From: Kiritimatiellaeota bacterium B1221 | GTDB taxonomy: Bacteria; Verrucomicrobiota; Kiritimatiellia; SS1-B-03-39; UBA6053 | Assembly: GCA_029269125.1 (NCBI GenBank) | Contig: JARHXX010000033.1 | Coordinates: forward strand, 1 to 39,687 | DNA length: 39,687 bases | Direction of reading: 5' to 3' | Shown here: positions 31,019-39,687 of the stretch, piece by piece | Layout of the letters: the number at the start of each line of letters is the position of its first letter | How positions within the stretch are numbered: the first letter of the stretch is position 1 | Program-made: the position numbers and the translations under genes | Notes under the pieces: generated by a model | Database searches by the model: none | Told to the model about the DNA's origin: nothing | Seen by the model: only the letters and a program-made list of their open reading frames with translations

Positions 31019-33895
31019 TCATCCGTTCAGGATTTCCCGAATTGTATGCGCCAGTTCATCGACCGTAAAGGGCTTGGATAAAAAGGTAACCCCTTCATGT
31101 AACACCCCGCGGTCCGCGATCACATCCGCAGTATAACCGGAAACAAAAAGGACTTTCAATCCCGGCTGCTTCACGCTCAATTCCTCCGCAAGTTGCTTCC
31201 CGTTCATCCCCGGCATCACCACATCCGTAATCAGTAAATCCACCCCGCTGGAGCGTTGCGCCATGATTTCCAACGCTTCCGCTGGCGCATCCGCGGTGAG
31301 CACCGTATACCCCAGACTTTTTAAAATTTGAGTACTGACATCCCGTATGGATTGTTCATCTTCGACGAGCAGGATGACTTCATCGCCCCCCACCCGCATC
31401 TTCCCGGAATCATTTTCCTCCTCTATCTCGACCGACTTCTGTGAACAGGGAAGATAAATCCTGAAAGCGGAACCTTCGCCCGGCTCACTATACACCTCAA
31501 TCGAACCCTTGTTCTGCTTCACAATTCCGTAAACGGTCGCCAAACCCAATCCCGTCCCTTCCCCTTCAGCCTTGGTGGTGAAAAAGGGATCGAAAATACT
31601 GGATTTCGTTTCCTCACTCATCCCACAACCATCATCCGTCACGCCCAGAACCAAAAACTCCCCGGGCATGATATCTGCCCGGCTGGCACAATAAGTACTG
31701 TCCAATATAATTTTTGCGGTTTCAATGGTGATGGATCCTACACCGCCAATCGCATCCCGTGCGTTCACACAAAGGTTTGCCAGAATTTGATCCATTTGTC
31801 CCGGATCGATTTCGATAGCATTCAAATTTTTACCTGGCCGCCAAACCAAATCAATATCTTCACCGATCAGCCGACGTAACATCTTAAACATACTCTCCAC
31901 AACATCATTCAAATCCAGCACCCGTGGAGAAATGGTCTGCTTACGGGAAAAGGCCAGAAGTTGCCGGACAATGCCCGCGGACCGATGGGCCTCTTTCAGG
32001 ATAATATCCAAATATTCGCGGACCGGATGATCCGTACCCACCATTTCACAGCATAAATCGGTATAGCCCATAATCCCTTGTAACAGATTGTTAAAATCAT
32101 GAGCAACTCCGCCTGCAAGCTGCCCCACCGCATCCATTCGTTGCACCTCTTTCATCCGTGCCTCCATCAACCGGCGCTGGGTAATATCCTGCACAACCCC
32201 CCTCAATCCCACAATGCAGTGCCCCTCATCTTTCACCGCCTCTCCACTTACCCACATCCACCCCTTACTTTCATCATTCCGGAGAAACTCTACTTCCATT
32301 TCATAGGGGATACCTGTTTCTTGGGTATGCTGAATGGCAGCACTGAGTTTGTCCCAACTTTCCGGAGGAAACAATTTTTTATGTTCAGGATAAGGCGGTG
32401 GCCCATCTTCAGGGTCCAATGCAAAAATGTGAAAAAGCTGAGAGGACCAGCGAACATCACTGGTCGCCAAATCCAAAGACCAATTTCCTGTGTTTGCGAT
32501 TTTTTGGGCTAATTGCAACTCTCTTTCGCTGACCGACAATTGCTCTTCGACCTCTTTGATTTTCGTAATGTCCAATAAGGTGCCGAACATGGTTTTCGGT
32601 TCACCATCCCTTCCCCACTGCATGACCCGGCCTGAACCTAAAGCCCAAATCCAGTCTCCCTGCTTATGATGCATACGGGTTTCACATTCATAATTCTGAA
32701 TTCTCCCTTTCAGACATTTTTCAAGTTGTGCTTTGGCGGCCGACACATCATCTGGATGTAACAGGCGGATCCAGGATTCAAAATTATAAGGAGACAGTTC
32801 TTCCAAGGTGTAACCTAATAAAGCGGCGTAACGGTTGTTTACGGATACCGTATTGGCTTCGATATCCCAAATCCAAGTGCCCAGCCCCCCCCCTTCAATC
32901 ACCTGACTCATCCGTTTGCGTTCCGTCCGCAATTCGGTTTCAACCCTTGCCTTTTTTTTATCAATCTCAATCCCGTGAAGAGCAAGGGCAATATCGTCTG
33001 CAATTTCACATAACAGCATTTGTTCCTGATCTTCATGCGCATGATCCATGGGGGTGGAAACACACAGAATGCCGTAGGGGATGTCCGCGTGAACCAGATT
33101 CACCACCATATTCCCTCCTTCCGATCTCCCCACAGCCAATGGGCAATGCTTGCACTCCTTCTCCCAGTCAAGCGCCCTCGCTCTTACCCCGTCTTCCTTA
33201 GCGATTTTATAACACTCAGGCTCCTCTCCCTTTTTCAGTTTTTCCACAATAAACTGAAAAACCTCATCCGAAAGCCCCGAGTGTGCATGCATCCTTTCTC
33301 CCGATTCAAAATCTTCAAGGATGATCCACGCACCCAAAAACCCCCGCGAACTCACTAACAAGTCACAGACCTCATCTATCAAAGGCTGCCGACGTTTCTC
33401 ACGGACGATCAATTTATTGATATTGCGGATGGAATTTAACAACGCGTTGAGGTGTGCCTCCCGTTCCTGTGACGCCTCGGCCTCTTTTTCCGCCAGGAAG
33501 CGCTGCTTCCTGTTCGCTGCTTCCCGGAGTTCCCGTCGAACCACCGGAACCAGCCGTTTTAAAGAATCTTTGAGCAGAAAATCCGCAGCCCCATCCCGCA
33601 TCAACTCCACCGCGGTTTCTTCGCCAATGGAACCTGAAATCACCACAAAAGGAATATCTTTTCCCTCATCTTTCACCACCGCAAGCGCAGTATGGCCAAC
33701 AAAATTGGGCATACGGAAATCCGATAAAATAATATCCCAATCCTGCTTCTGCAGGGCCTCCCTGAATGTATCCGCACTCTCCACCCGTTGCCATTCAGGT
33801 TTGAATCCCCCCTTGCGGAGCTCACGCAGAATCAGCTGCGTGTCGTCTTCAGAATCCTCGACGATCAGCACGCGTAACAATTCAACTACTTCCAT
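31019..33895 (-). CDS. Hybrid sensor histidine kinase (REC-GAF-PAS-PAS-HK-REC)
   Basis: 958-aa soluble kinase. Order: receiver domain (about 7-118, phospho-acceptor D59), coiled linker, a GAF-like domain (about 150-310) with C228 and a C248-x-x-C251 pair, PAS (about 332-445), PAS (about 463-575), HisKA with H599 in [11 protein letters not shown], HATPase (N711, DDGCGM, GTGLGL), and a C-terminal receiver (about 840-955, D891). The H-box [11 protein letters not shown] groups it with hybrid kinases that have a C-terminal REC. There is no membrane segment, so it senses cytoplasmic signals or takes phosphate from the upstream membrane kinase. It lies 42 bp downstream of the response-regulator gene and is the last of three. 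Confidence 0.93.
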   Translation of the reverse strand: MEVVELLRVLIVEDSEDDTQLILRELRKGGFKPEWQRVESADTFREALQKQDWDIILSDFRMPNFVGHTALAVVKDEGKDIPFVVISGSIGEETAVELMRDGAADFLLKDSLKRLVPVVRRELREAANRKQRFLAEKEAEASQEREAHLNALLNSIRNINKLIVREKRRQPLIDEVCDLLVSSRGFLGAWIILEDFESGERMHAHSGLSDEVFQFIVEKLKKGEEPECYKIAKEDGVRARALDWEKECKHCPLAVGRSEGGNMVVNLVHADIPYGILCVSTPMDHAHEDQEQMLLCEIADDIALALHGIEIDKKKARVETELRTERKRMSQVIEGGGLGTWIWDIEANTVSVNNRYAALLGYTLEELSPYNFESWIRLLHPDDVSAAKAQLEKCLKGRIQNYECETRMHHKQGDWIWALGSGRVMQWGRDGEPKTMFGTLLDITKIKEVEEQLSVSERELQLAQKIANTGNWSLDLATSDVRWSSQLFHIFALDPEDGPPPYPEHKKLFPPESWDKLSAAIQHTQETGIPYEMEVEFLRNDESKGWMWVSGEAVKDEGHCIVGLRGVVQDITQRRLMEARMKEVQRMDAVGQLAGGVAHDFNNLLQGIMGYTDLCCEMVGTDHPVREYLDIILKEAHRSAGIVRQLLAFSRKQTISPRVLDLNDVVESMFKMLRRLIGEDIDLVWRPGKNLNAIEIDPGQMDQILANLCVNARDAIGGVGSITIETAKIILDSTYCASRADIMPGEFLVLGVTDDGCGMSEETKSSIFDPFFTTKAEGEGTGLGLATVYGIVKQNKGSIEVYSEPGEGSAFRIYLPCSQKSVEIEEENDSGKMRVGGDEVILLVEDEQSIRDVSTQILKSLGYTVLTADAPAEALEIMAQRSSGVDLLITDVVMPGMNGKQLAEELSVKQPGLKVLFVSGYTADVIADRGVLHEGVTFLSKPFTVDELAHTIREILNG

Positions 33896-33937
33896 ATTTA
33901 CTCCTTTATTTCAACAGGCCGGTCACAGGATTCAGGA

Positions 33938-34378
33938 TTACATGGAAGGTCTGCGGTTGAGCACCACCCAGTACAATCCCAGTTGCCGAATGGCATCAGA
34001 GAACTGCTGAAAATCCACCGGTTTCTGAACATAACTGTTACATCCATTGGTGTAACTCTGTACCAAATCTGACTCCTCCGTCGAAGTGGTCAGGATCACC
34101 ACCGGTAAAAATTTTGTCCGTTCATCCTCCCGGATACGGCGCAAAACTTCATGACCGTCAATTTTGGGAAGATTTAAATCCAACAGAACCAGTCCCGGTA
34201 AATCAGTCGCCTCCCGGTCCGCATACTCCCCCTCAGCAAAAAGATACGCCAGGGCTTCCGCACCATCCCTGACCACCACCAGTTCATTCGAAATGTTGTT
34301 CCGGTTAAAAGCCCGGATTGTCAGTTTTACATCATCAGGATTATCCTCAACCAACAGAATGACAGTATTATTCTCCAT
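33938..34378 (-). CDS. Single-domain response regulator (Rcp1-like)
   Basis: 146-aa receiver domain without output domain. Acidic pair E11/D12, phospho-acceptor D67 in LVLLDLNLPKIDGHEVL, T97 region VVILTTSTEESD, and K118 in YVQKPVDF are all present. The form with NPDD after the acidic pair, plus the NLPK and GCNSYVQKPV segments, is that of Rcp1-type regulators paired with phytochrome-like or PAS kinases. It probably relays phosphate between the membrane kinase encoded 98 bp upstream and the hybrid kinase 42 bp downstream. Confidence 0.93.
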   Translation of the reverse strand: MENNTVILLVEDNPDDVKLTIRAFNRNNISNELVVVRDGAEALAYLFAEGEYADREATDLPGLVLLDLNLPKIDGHEVLRRIREDERTKFLPVVILTTSTEESDLVQSYTNGCNSYVQKPVDFQQFSDAIRQLGLYWVVLNRRPSM

Positions 34379-34476
34379 GCGGTCTTTCCTCTTTATGGTA
34401 TTTTAAAAAAATGAGTTTCATTATGGCCTATGCGCAGGTTTTAAAAAACAAAATAACCTGAATAAAATTTTTATGT

Positions 34477-37110
34477 TCAGGTCTCCAGGGTCAAGTAAAA
34501 TGAGGCTCCCGCTCCCACCCGTCCATCCGCCCAGACCAGACCGCCCTGCCGCTGTACCGCACGGATCACCGTCGCCAAACCGATCCCGGTGCCTTCAAAT
34601 TCCGACAGCGTATGCAATCGCTGAAAGGCACCAAACAACTTGTCGGCATAGGCCATGTCAAATCCGACCCCGTTATCCTTCACGTAAATAATTTTCCGGT
34701 TCCCGGCCAGATCGGCATGCGGCCTGTCCAGCGAATCATTCCTTGCCGACCCCACCTCAATTTTCGCTATTTCCATATTCTGGCTGAATTTCCAGGCATT
34801 GTTCATCAAATTCTCCATCACCAGCCTCAGTAAACGCGGGTCCCCCTCCACTTCCAGATCCTTGCCAATAACTATTTCCACCACCCGTTCCGGATTCTGT
34901 ACCTGTAGAAAGGACAGCGCCTGTAATGCCAGCTTCCCAAGGTCTACGGTCCGGTTTTCCAACTGCCAACGGCTGATGCGTGAGAGCTGCAGCAGATCAT
35001 TAATCAACACCCCCATACGCTGGGCTGCGGCCCGGATTCGCTGTAAATAATCTTCCCCCTCTTCATCCAAAACCTCCCCATAATCCTCAAGCAACGCCTG
35101 ACTGAATCCATCGATACTCCGCAACGGAGATCGTAAATCATGACTGACCGAATAAGAGAAGGCCTCGAGTTCCCGGTTGGAGGCCTGAAGCTTAAGCGAG
35201 GACGCTCTTAACGCTTTCTCGGAGCGGACGCGTTCCGTCACATTATTCGCCATCAACATGAGATGCGGATGCTCATCCACCACAAAGCGGGCAAAACGCA
35301 CAAAGATCACCACCTCTTTTCCGCCAGGAGTGGTGAGCGACACCGTCTCCCGCTGCGACTCCCCGGAATCAAGACAGCTTTGCGCCAACCGTGATAAAAC
35401 GGAAGTTCCCCCACCCAGAAAATCATGAAATTTCCGCGCTAAAAGCTGCTCCCGGCTCTCACCCACAAGTTTGGCCATGTGCATGTTGACACTCTCACAC
35501 TGCCCATCGGATCTAAAGGTGACAATCCCTATCGGCGCAGTTTCCAGAATGGTATGGCTGAAGCGGTTCAGATTCTCCAATTCAGCAGCCCGGACCTCGA
35601 CCAATTCCTCCAGATGCTCACGATACTTCCGTAACTCTTCATCCCTGTGTTTTTTCTCCGTGATATCTTTATCCACCCCCCGGTATCCCAGCAACTCCCC
35701 TTCATCGTCAAAGACCGGTACGGCATTGGTCAACAGATAGACCCTCCTGCCGCTCTTGGATACCATTCGGGTTTCCAGTTCAAACATTGGTTTCTTCTCC
35801 AGGGCAAACTCCCCGAAAATGGGTCTGAATCTTTCCGCCTCCTCTTCATCCATCAGTTCAAAGACCTGCATGCCCACAATTTCTTCAGGTTGGTAGCCGG
35901 TAATCCGCGCCACTTCACCGGCGGCAAAGATGTACCTTCCCTCCACATCACATTCCCATACCCAGTCCCCGGAGCTGAGCGCAATATCTTCAAAGCGTTT
36001 TTCAGATAAAAGCAGTGCATTTTCAGCCGCCAGCCGCTCCGTGATATCCGTAATGAACGCATAATAAAACTGAACGGCACCTGCCGGATCTTTGCAAACA
36101 TGCACCAACATTTCAATGGGAACCCGCCGGCCGTCTTTGTGAAGATACTCTTTCCGGTACCGAACCGGTTTTCCTGACGCACTGAGTCCCCGTAAAGCCG
36201 CCTGCTCACGGTCCTTCCATTCCGGGGGAGTCAACACCGCATTCCAGTCGATGCCCCTTAACTCCTCCATGCTGTAGCCCGTGAGCGTGCAAAAGGCGGC
36301 ATTGCACAAGCCCAGCCGGCCGTCCGGATAGCCCACGCCCACCGGTTGCTCGGATTTTTCGATTATGTCGGCCAGCTCTTCCTGGCGTTTTGTCACCTGA
36401 CGGATCCTCTCTTCCGCTTTTTTGTGTTCCGTAATGTCCTGAAAGGTTCCCCGCACCATCACAACTTCATCCGCCTTCATCTTCGGCCGGCCAATGGTCC
36501 GCACCCATTTCCGAACGCCTTTTGCCGTCACCATTTCAAGTTCAAGGTCGTACGGCTTCCCAAATTTTATGGCTTCCTCCACCGCCTGTTCAATTAGAAT
36601 CCGGGATTTTCCTTGGTAAAAACTCAAGCCCTTTTCCATTGTAGTTTCATCTTTCGGATCCAGGCCGTGAATCTTCGCCACTTCCGCTGTCCACGATCCC
36701 TTGCCCGTACAGGGATCAAACTCCCATCCTCCCACATGGGCGATCCGGCCCATCTGACGCAACAACCCGTCGTTTTTTTTCAGTTGGGCTTCCGCTTCAA
36801 TCCGCTGATCCAGTGCGCGCTGCAATTCTTCCTGCTGGATACTCAGCCGCTCAAACACCCTTCCCATCAGCCAGCCCCCACCCAACAAAAGACAGGAAAT
36901 CAGCAAACCCACCATTTCAGCACTCAAGTTTATGCCCTCAGTATCCGACTGTACAGCGTGCACCAACGTAATCAGCCGCCGCAGGGCCATCAGCAGGAAG
37001 GCAATACAGATCATCAGCCAGGCGAGAGTGTCCTTCAGCCTGCGAACTTTGAGAAACGCCAAGGCCGCAGCCGCCAGTTGCAGCAGCATCGAAATGCACA
37101 GAATCAGCAT
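34477..37110 (-). CDS. Membrane-anchored multi-PAS sensor histidine kinase
   Basis: 877-aa kinase. Three hydrophobic N-terminal helices (about 1-20, 28-48, 65-85) are followed by a short coiled coil, four PAS/PAC domains (about 115-230, 243-358, 370-485, 515-628), HisKA with H657 in FSYSVSHDLRSPLRSIDGF, and HATPase (N767/N770 region NLMNNAWKFS, DNGVGFD, GTGIGLA). The SYSVSHDLRSPLR box and the C-terminal RLHTLSEFEGTGIGLA match phytochrome-like (Cph1-class) kinases that use Rcp1-type regulators, as found next door. No bilin domain is seen. Signals sensed by the PAS domains are unknown. The start ATG has no strong ribosome binding site. Confidence 0.93.
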   Translation of the reverse strand: MLILCISMLLQLAAAALAFLKVRRLKDTLAWLMICIAFLLMALRRLITLVHAVQSDTEGINLSAEMVGLLISCLLLGGGWLMGRVFERLSIQQEELQRALDQRIEAEAQLKKNDGLLRQMGRIAHVGGWEFDPCTGKGSWTAEVAKIHGLDPKDETTMEKGLSFYQGKSRILIEQAVEEAIKFGKPYDLELEMVTAKGVRKWVRTIGRPKMKADEVVMVRGTFQDITEHKKAEERIRQVTKRQEELADIIEKSEQPVGVGYPDGRLGLCNAAFCTLTGYSMEELRGIDWNAVLTPPEWKDREQAALRGLSASGKPVRYRKEYLHKDGRRVPIEMLVHVCKDPAGAVQFYYAFITDITERLAAENALLLSEKRFEDIALSSGDWVWECDVEGRYIFAAGEVARITGYQPEEIVGMQVFELMDEEEAERFRPIFGEFALEKKPMFELETRMVSKSGRRVYLLTNAVPVFDDEGELLGYRGVDKDITEKKHRDEELRKYREHLEELVEVRAAELENLNRFSHTILETAPIGIVTFRSDGQCESVNMHMAKLVGESREQLLARKFHDFLGGGTSVLSRLAQSCLDSGESQRETVSLTTPGGKEVVIFVRFARFVVDEHPHLMLMANNVTERVRSEKALRASSLKLQASNRELEAFSYSVSHDLRSPLRSIDGFSQALLEDYGEVLDEEGEDYLQRIRAAAQRMGVLINDLLQLSRISRWQLENRTVDLGKLALQALSFLQVQNPERVVEIVIGKDLEVEGDPRLLRLVMENLMNNAWKFSQNMEIAKIEVGSARNDSLDRPHADLAGNRKIIYVKDNGVGFDMAYADKLFGAFQRLHTLSEFEGTGIGLATVIRAVQRQGGLVWADGRVGAGASFYLTLET

Positions 37111-37447
37111 GCGTCCAGTTTACCTTGAGGAATTTGGTTCAGTTTTTTCAACATCCGTCTTTATCCTTTCAATCAGGATCCCCATTTCGCTGTGTATCAT
37201 AAAAGAAACAGGGGGATCCGCATTTTGAAATATTAACCACAGAATCAATAAATAAAACCTCTTTTCGGCATTTAAACAACCTTAATGTTTCCACAGACTA
37301 AAAAACTCCAGGTCCCAGCTCCGAATGTAAACCGGTCATTTCAAAATCTCCCCCGGGAAAGTCCCGCATATCGACCCTGGATGTTCGGCGAACATTCACC
37401 GCAATCCACCATCCTTTCTTGCATCCCCGCCTCCTCTACGCTATCAG
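37111..37447. other. Divergent intergenic region, kinase and metallophosphoesterase
   Basis: 337 bp without a gene. It should contain promoters for the kinase operon (minus) and the ymdB-like/xseA pair (plus). A perfect 8-bp inverted repeat GGATCCCC / GGGGATCC (37176-37183, 37212-37219) with a 28-bp spacer is visible and could be an operator. No terminator or RNA is recognised. Confidence 0.35.
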
Positions 37448-38230
37448 ATGCCCATGAAAATATTATTTGTAGGCGATATTATGGGATCCGCGGGACGCAA
37501 AGCTTTTATGGACATTGCCATCCCCATGAAACAACGCGGTGAAGTCGATGTCATCATCGTCAATGGCGAGAATGCAGCCAACGGCAAAGGGATTAATCCT
37601 GATATGGCAGCCAAATTTCTGGATGCCGGTGCGGATGTGATTACCCTCGGGGACCACACCTACGATCAACGCCAGATCATGAATTACCTCAACGAAGAAA
37701 ACCGCATCCTGCGCCCCGCCAACTTTGCCCCCGGTACCCCCGGAAAAGGTTGGGTTACCGTACAAACCTCTGCCGGAGCCCTCACCGTCATCAATCTCAT
37801 TGGACGCGTCTTTTTGAATCCCAGCGACTGCCCCTTCCGCACCGCCGACAAAATTTTAAAACTCGCGCCGAAAAACCAACCCATCTTCGTGGATATGCAC
37901 GCCGAAGCCACCTCGGAAAAAATGGCCATGGGCTGGCATCTGGCCGGACGCGTCTCAGCGGTGGTGGGCACCCACACCCATATTCAAACCTCCGACTCCC
38001 GGATTCTCAACGACCACACCGCCTACCTGACCGATGCCGGCATGACCGGCTCCAAAGATTCGGTCATTGGATGCGAACGCGAAGCGGTCTTAAAACGGTT
38101 TTTGACCGGCCTGCCTGCTCGTTTTGAACCGGCGGACAAGAACGTCTCCCTGGAAGGATTCCGGGTCGACTGCGACCGGACCGGCAAAGCCACCCTTGCG
38201 GAGCACGTGCGCATCCAGCATGAAGGCTGA
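37448..38230 (+). CDS. YmdB-like metallophosphoesterase (TIGR00282 type)
   Basis: 260-aa phosphodiesterase of the YmdB family, members of which hydrolyse 2',3'-cyclic nucleotides and, in Bacillus, influence developmental decisions and RNA turnover. Metal-binding motifs are FVGDIMGSAGR (D10), IIVNGENAANGKG (E41, N42), LGDHTYD (H70), VDMHAEATSEKMAMGWHLAGRVSAVVGTHTHIQT in pieces, and DAGMTGSKDSVIG. Length matches the family. MPMK allows a second start at 37454. It overlaps xseA by 11 bp, so the two are translationally coupled. Confidence 0.93.
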   Translation: MPMKILFVGDIMGSAGRKAFMDIAIPMKQRGEVDVIIVNGENAANGKGINPDMAAKFLDAGADVITLGDHTYDQRQIMNYLNEENRILRPANFAPGTPGKGWVTVQTSAGALTVINLIGRVFLNPSDCPFRTADKILKLAPKNQPIFVDMHAEATSEKMAMGWHLAGRVSAVVGTHTHIQTSDSRILNDHTAYLTDAGMTGSKDSVIGCEREAVLKRFLTGLPARFEPADKNVSLEGFRVDCDRTGKATLAEHVRIQHEG

Positions 38231-39581
38231 AGAACCTTTTCAACGCAGGGTTTTATCCGTCCGGGAAGTCACCGGACAAGTCCGCCAATTACTCGAACGC
38301 GGCATCGGCCGGGTGTGGATCGAAGGAGAATGCTCCAACGTCTCCACCCCGAATTCGGGACATATCTACTTCACCCTCAAAGATGAAAACGCCCAGATTC
38401 AGGCCGCCTGGTTCAAGGGCCGCCGTTCCCCGGAGGCCCTGACCCCCAAAGACGGCATGAAAATCCGGGCCTACGGACTCATCACCGCCTACGAACGCGG
38501 CAGCCAAATTCAGATTCTGGTCGAAGAAGCCGAAGACAGCGGTCTGGGAGATCTGCAAAAACGTTTTGAGGAACTGAAAAAGAAACTCAAAACCGAAGGC
38601 CTGTTTGAGAAAGAACGAAAAAAAACGCTGCCGATGTTGCCGGCAAAAATCGGCATCGTCACCTCTCCCACCGGCGCGGCCATTCGCGATATGTTACAGG
38701 TACTCAACCGCCGCTTTCCCGATCGGCAGATCCTGATTGCGCCGGTGCCGGTGCAGGGTCAGGCGGCCGCCGCCAGTATTGCCCGGGCCATCGGTTATTT
38801 TGACAAGGCCCAAAATGTGGATGTGGTCATCATCGGACGCGGCGGCGGCTCTCTGGAGGATCTCTGGGCCTTCAACGAAGAAATCGTCGCCCGCGCCATC
38901 GCCCAATGCACCCTGCCCCTCATTTCAGCCGTGGGCCACGAAGTGGATTTCACCATCAGTGATTTTGTGGCCGACCTCCGCGCCCCTACTCCCTCCGCCG
39001 CCGCTGAATTGGTGATCGGCCAAAAACAGGATTTTGAAAGCAAAGTTTCCCGACTGGATCAGCGCCTGCAAAGCGCTCTCAATCAAAAAAGACTCCAACT
39101 CCGGAACCGGCTCAACGAACTGCGCAGCCACAAACTCTTTCATGAACCGGTACATCTGGTCACCGGCTACCGTCAAAAAACCCAGCGCTTCGAAGACCGC
39201 ATGCAACGCGCATTGTTACGTGAAGTGCAGGTTCCCCAACGGCAACTCTCCCAGCAACGCCTGCAACTCCGGCACAGCCTGGAGCACCGCATCCGGGAAA
39301 CCCAGCGGCAGGTGGATGATCTGGATCAACAGCAGGCCCGACTGATGCAAACCCGCATTGAACAACAGCGCAATCGGCTGCAAAATTTTGAGCAGCAACT
39401 CAACGCCCTCAATCCCTTCCAGGTTCTTCGCCGTGGCTTCAGTATCACCCGGGATGAACACGGCAAAGTGATCAGCGAAATCAAAAACCTCAAGCCGGGC
39501 CTCAAACTCGAGACCCTCACCCATCACGGAAAATTACATTCCACTTTAGACCGCGTGAACGCCCCCGGGGAAACTTCGTAA
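38220..39581 (+). CDS. xseA: Exodeoxyribonuclease VII large subunit
   Basis: 453-aa subunit of ExoVII, which degrades single-stranded DNA processively together with XseB. The OB-fold domain is at about 10-105 (RVWIEGECSNVSTPNSGHIYFTLKD) and the catalytic domain at about 125-290 (IGIVTSPTGAAIRDM, VIIGRGGGSLEDLWAFNEE, SAVGHEVDFTISDFVAD). A long Gln/Arg-rich coiled coil follows (about 290-400), then a C-terminal segment (VLRRGFSITRDEHGKVI). The start is ATG 38220: the protein begins MKAEEPFQRRVLSVREV, and upstream in-frame codons overlap the ymdB-like gene without homology. xseB is not within the window. The last codons lie in palindromic element copy B. Confidence 0.97.
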   Translation: MKAEEPFQRRVLSVREVTGQVRQLLERGIGRVWIEGECSNVSTPNSGHIYFTLKDENAQIQAAWFKGRRSPEALTPKDGMKIRAYGLITAYERGSQIQILVEEAEDSGLGDLQKRFEELKKKLKTEGLFEKERKKTLPMLPAKIGIVTSPTGAAIRDMLQVLNRRFPDRQILIAPVPVQGQAAAASIARAIGYFDKAQNVDVVIIGRGGGSLEDLWAFNEEIVARAIAQCTLPLISAVGHEVDFTISDFVADLRAPTPSAAAELVIGQKQDFESKVSRLDQRLQSALNQKRLQLRNRLNELRSHKLFHEPVHLVTGYRQKTQRFEDRMQRALLREVQVPQRQLSQQRLQLRHSLEHRIRETQRQVDDLDQQQARLMQTRIEQQRNRLQNFEQQLNALNPFQVLRRGFSITRDEHGKVISEIKNLKPGLKLETLTHHGKLHSTLDRVNAPGETS

Positions 39582-39687
39582 ACGAAGGACTGGGAAGTTC
39601 ATTCTCAGCCTCAAGTAAAACTTCCCAGTTCCATCTTCAGATGGCTTCTCCCGAAGCGTTCACGCGAAGGGTACCGCAGAACCCGGG
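39552..39687. repeat. Palindromic repeat element, copy B (cut by window end)
   Basis: Nested inverted repeats: CGCGTGAACGC (39552-39562) with GCGTTCACGCG (39656-39666), and ACTGGGAAGTT (39589-39599) with AACTTCCCAGT (39619-39629). Small hairpins CTTCGTAAACGAAG (39574-39587), ATCTTCAGAT and GCGTTCACGC lie between. The blocks AACTTCCCAGTTCC (39619-39632) and GCAGAACCCGGG (39676-39687) match copy A at similar spacing. The left arm lies inside the 3' end of xseA. Confidence 0.65.

Noticed and set aside
1..39687. tRNA, rRNA, CRISPR array, insertion sequence or integrase gene
   Set aside because: None seen on either strand; no transposase or integrase-like protein among the translated frames.

Overview
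The window looks like chromosomal DNA of a Gram-negative-type bacterium of the PVC superphylum (Verrucomicrobiota, Kiritimatiellota or Planctomycetota). The best marker is the 131-aa protein at 4356-4751. It resembles the family called Minf_1886, described as restricted to Verrucomicrobia and Planctomycetes. A lipoprotein with a lipobox plus Lgt, secreted proteins and many PAS sensor kinases fit that setting. I cannot name a genus from sequence alone.

Layout. Positions 1-2840 form an accessory, visibly AT-richer stretch read as an integron gene-cassette array. It carries a DinJ/YafQ-type toxin-antitoxin (TA) pair with an Mrr-like restriction enzyme, a small membrane protein with a BrnT/BrnA TA pair, and a small orphan ORF. 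These are separated by attC-like folded sites at about 1628-1687 and 2468-2515, with weaker candidates at 12-98 and 2766-2840. No integrase lies in the window. Positions 2874-7876 (minus strand) hold uvrC (with its central block missing), the Minf_1886-like gene, murB, two small membrane-anchored proteins and a LysM lipoprotein. Positions 7994-13844 hold a predicted glycosyl-glycerate solute locus. A minus-strand operon encodes an M20-like protein, GpgS, a GT4 glycosyltransferase and a HAD hydrolase, and a second GT4 gene is transcribed divergently. Positions 14070-18040 hold dnaK-groES-groEL, with a textbook sigma-54 promoter upstream of dnaK. Positions 18424-24712 hold a nucleoside deaminase, a GH36-like alpha-galactosidase, a secreted protein of unknown function and a GH2 beta-mannosidase. 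Positions 25062-30978 hold rpsD, an AI-2E family membrane protein, a large M16C metallopeptidase and lgt. Positions 31019-37110 hold a multi-PAS membrane histidine kinase, a single-domain response regulator and a hybrid kinase, all on the minus strand. Positions 37448-39581 hold a YmdB-like metallophosphoesterase overlapping xseA.

How genes work together. The GpgS locus probably makes a glucosylglycerate-type or mannosylglucosylglycerate-type compatible solute. The two GT4 enzymes would be the extending steps and the HAD protein a candidate phosphatase. The M20 family member has lost its catalytic Glu pair and may be repurposed. The chaperone operon may be under activator-dependent sigma-54 control. 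Two copies of a structured palindromic element occur, one after the second GT4 gene and one overlapping the end of xseA. They share conserved blocks separated by short variable hairpins.

Most suggestive observations: the attC cassette bookkeeping (R'' of each cassette matches R' at its own left edge), the two TA promoters that are both leaderless with the operator palindrome embedded, the sigma-54 dnaK promoter, the M20 protein with a broken active site, the short UvrC, and the palindromic element pair.
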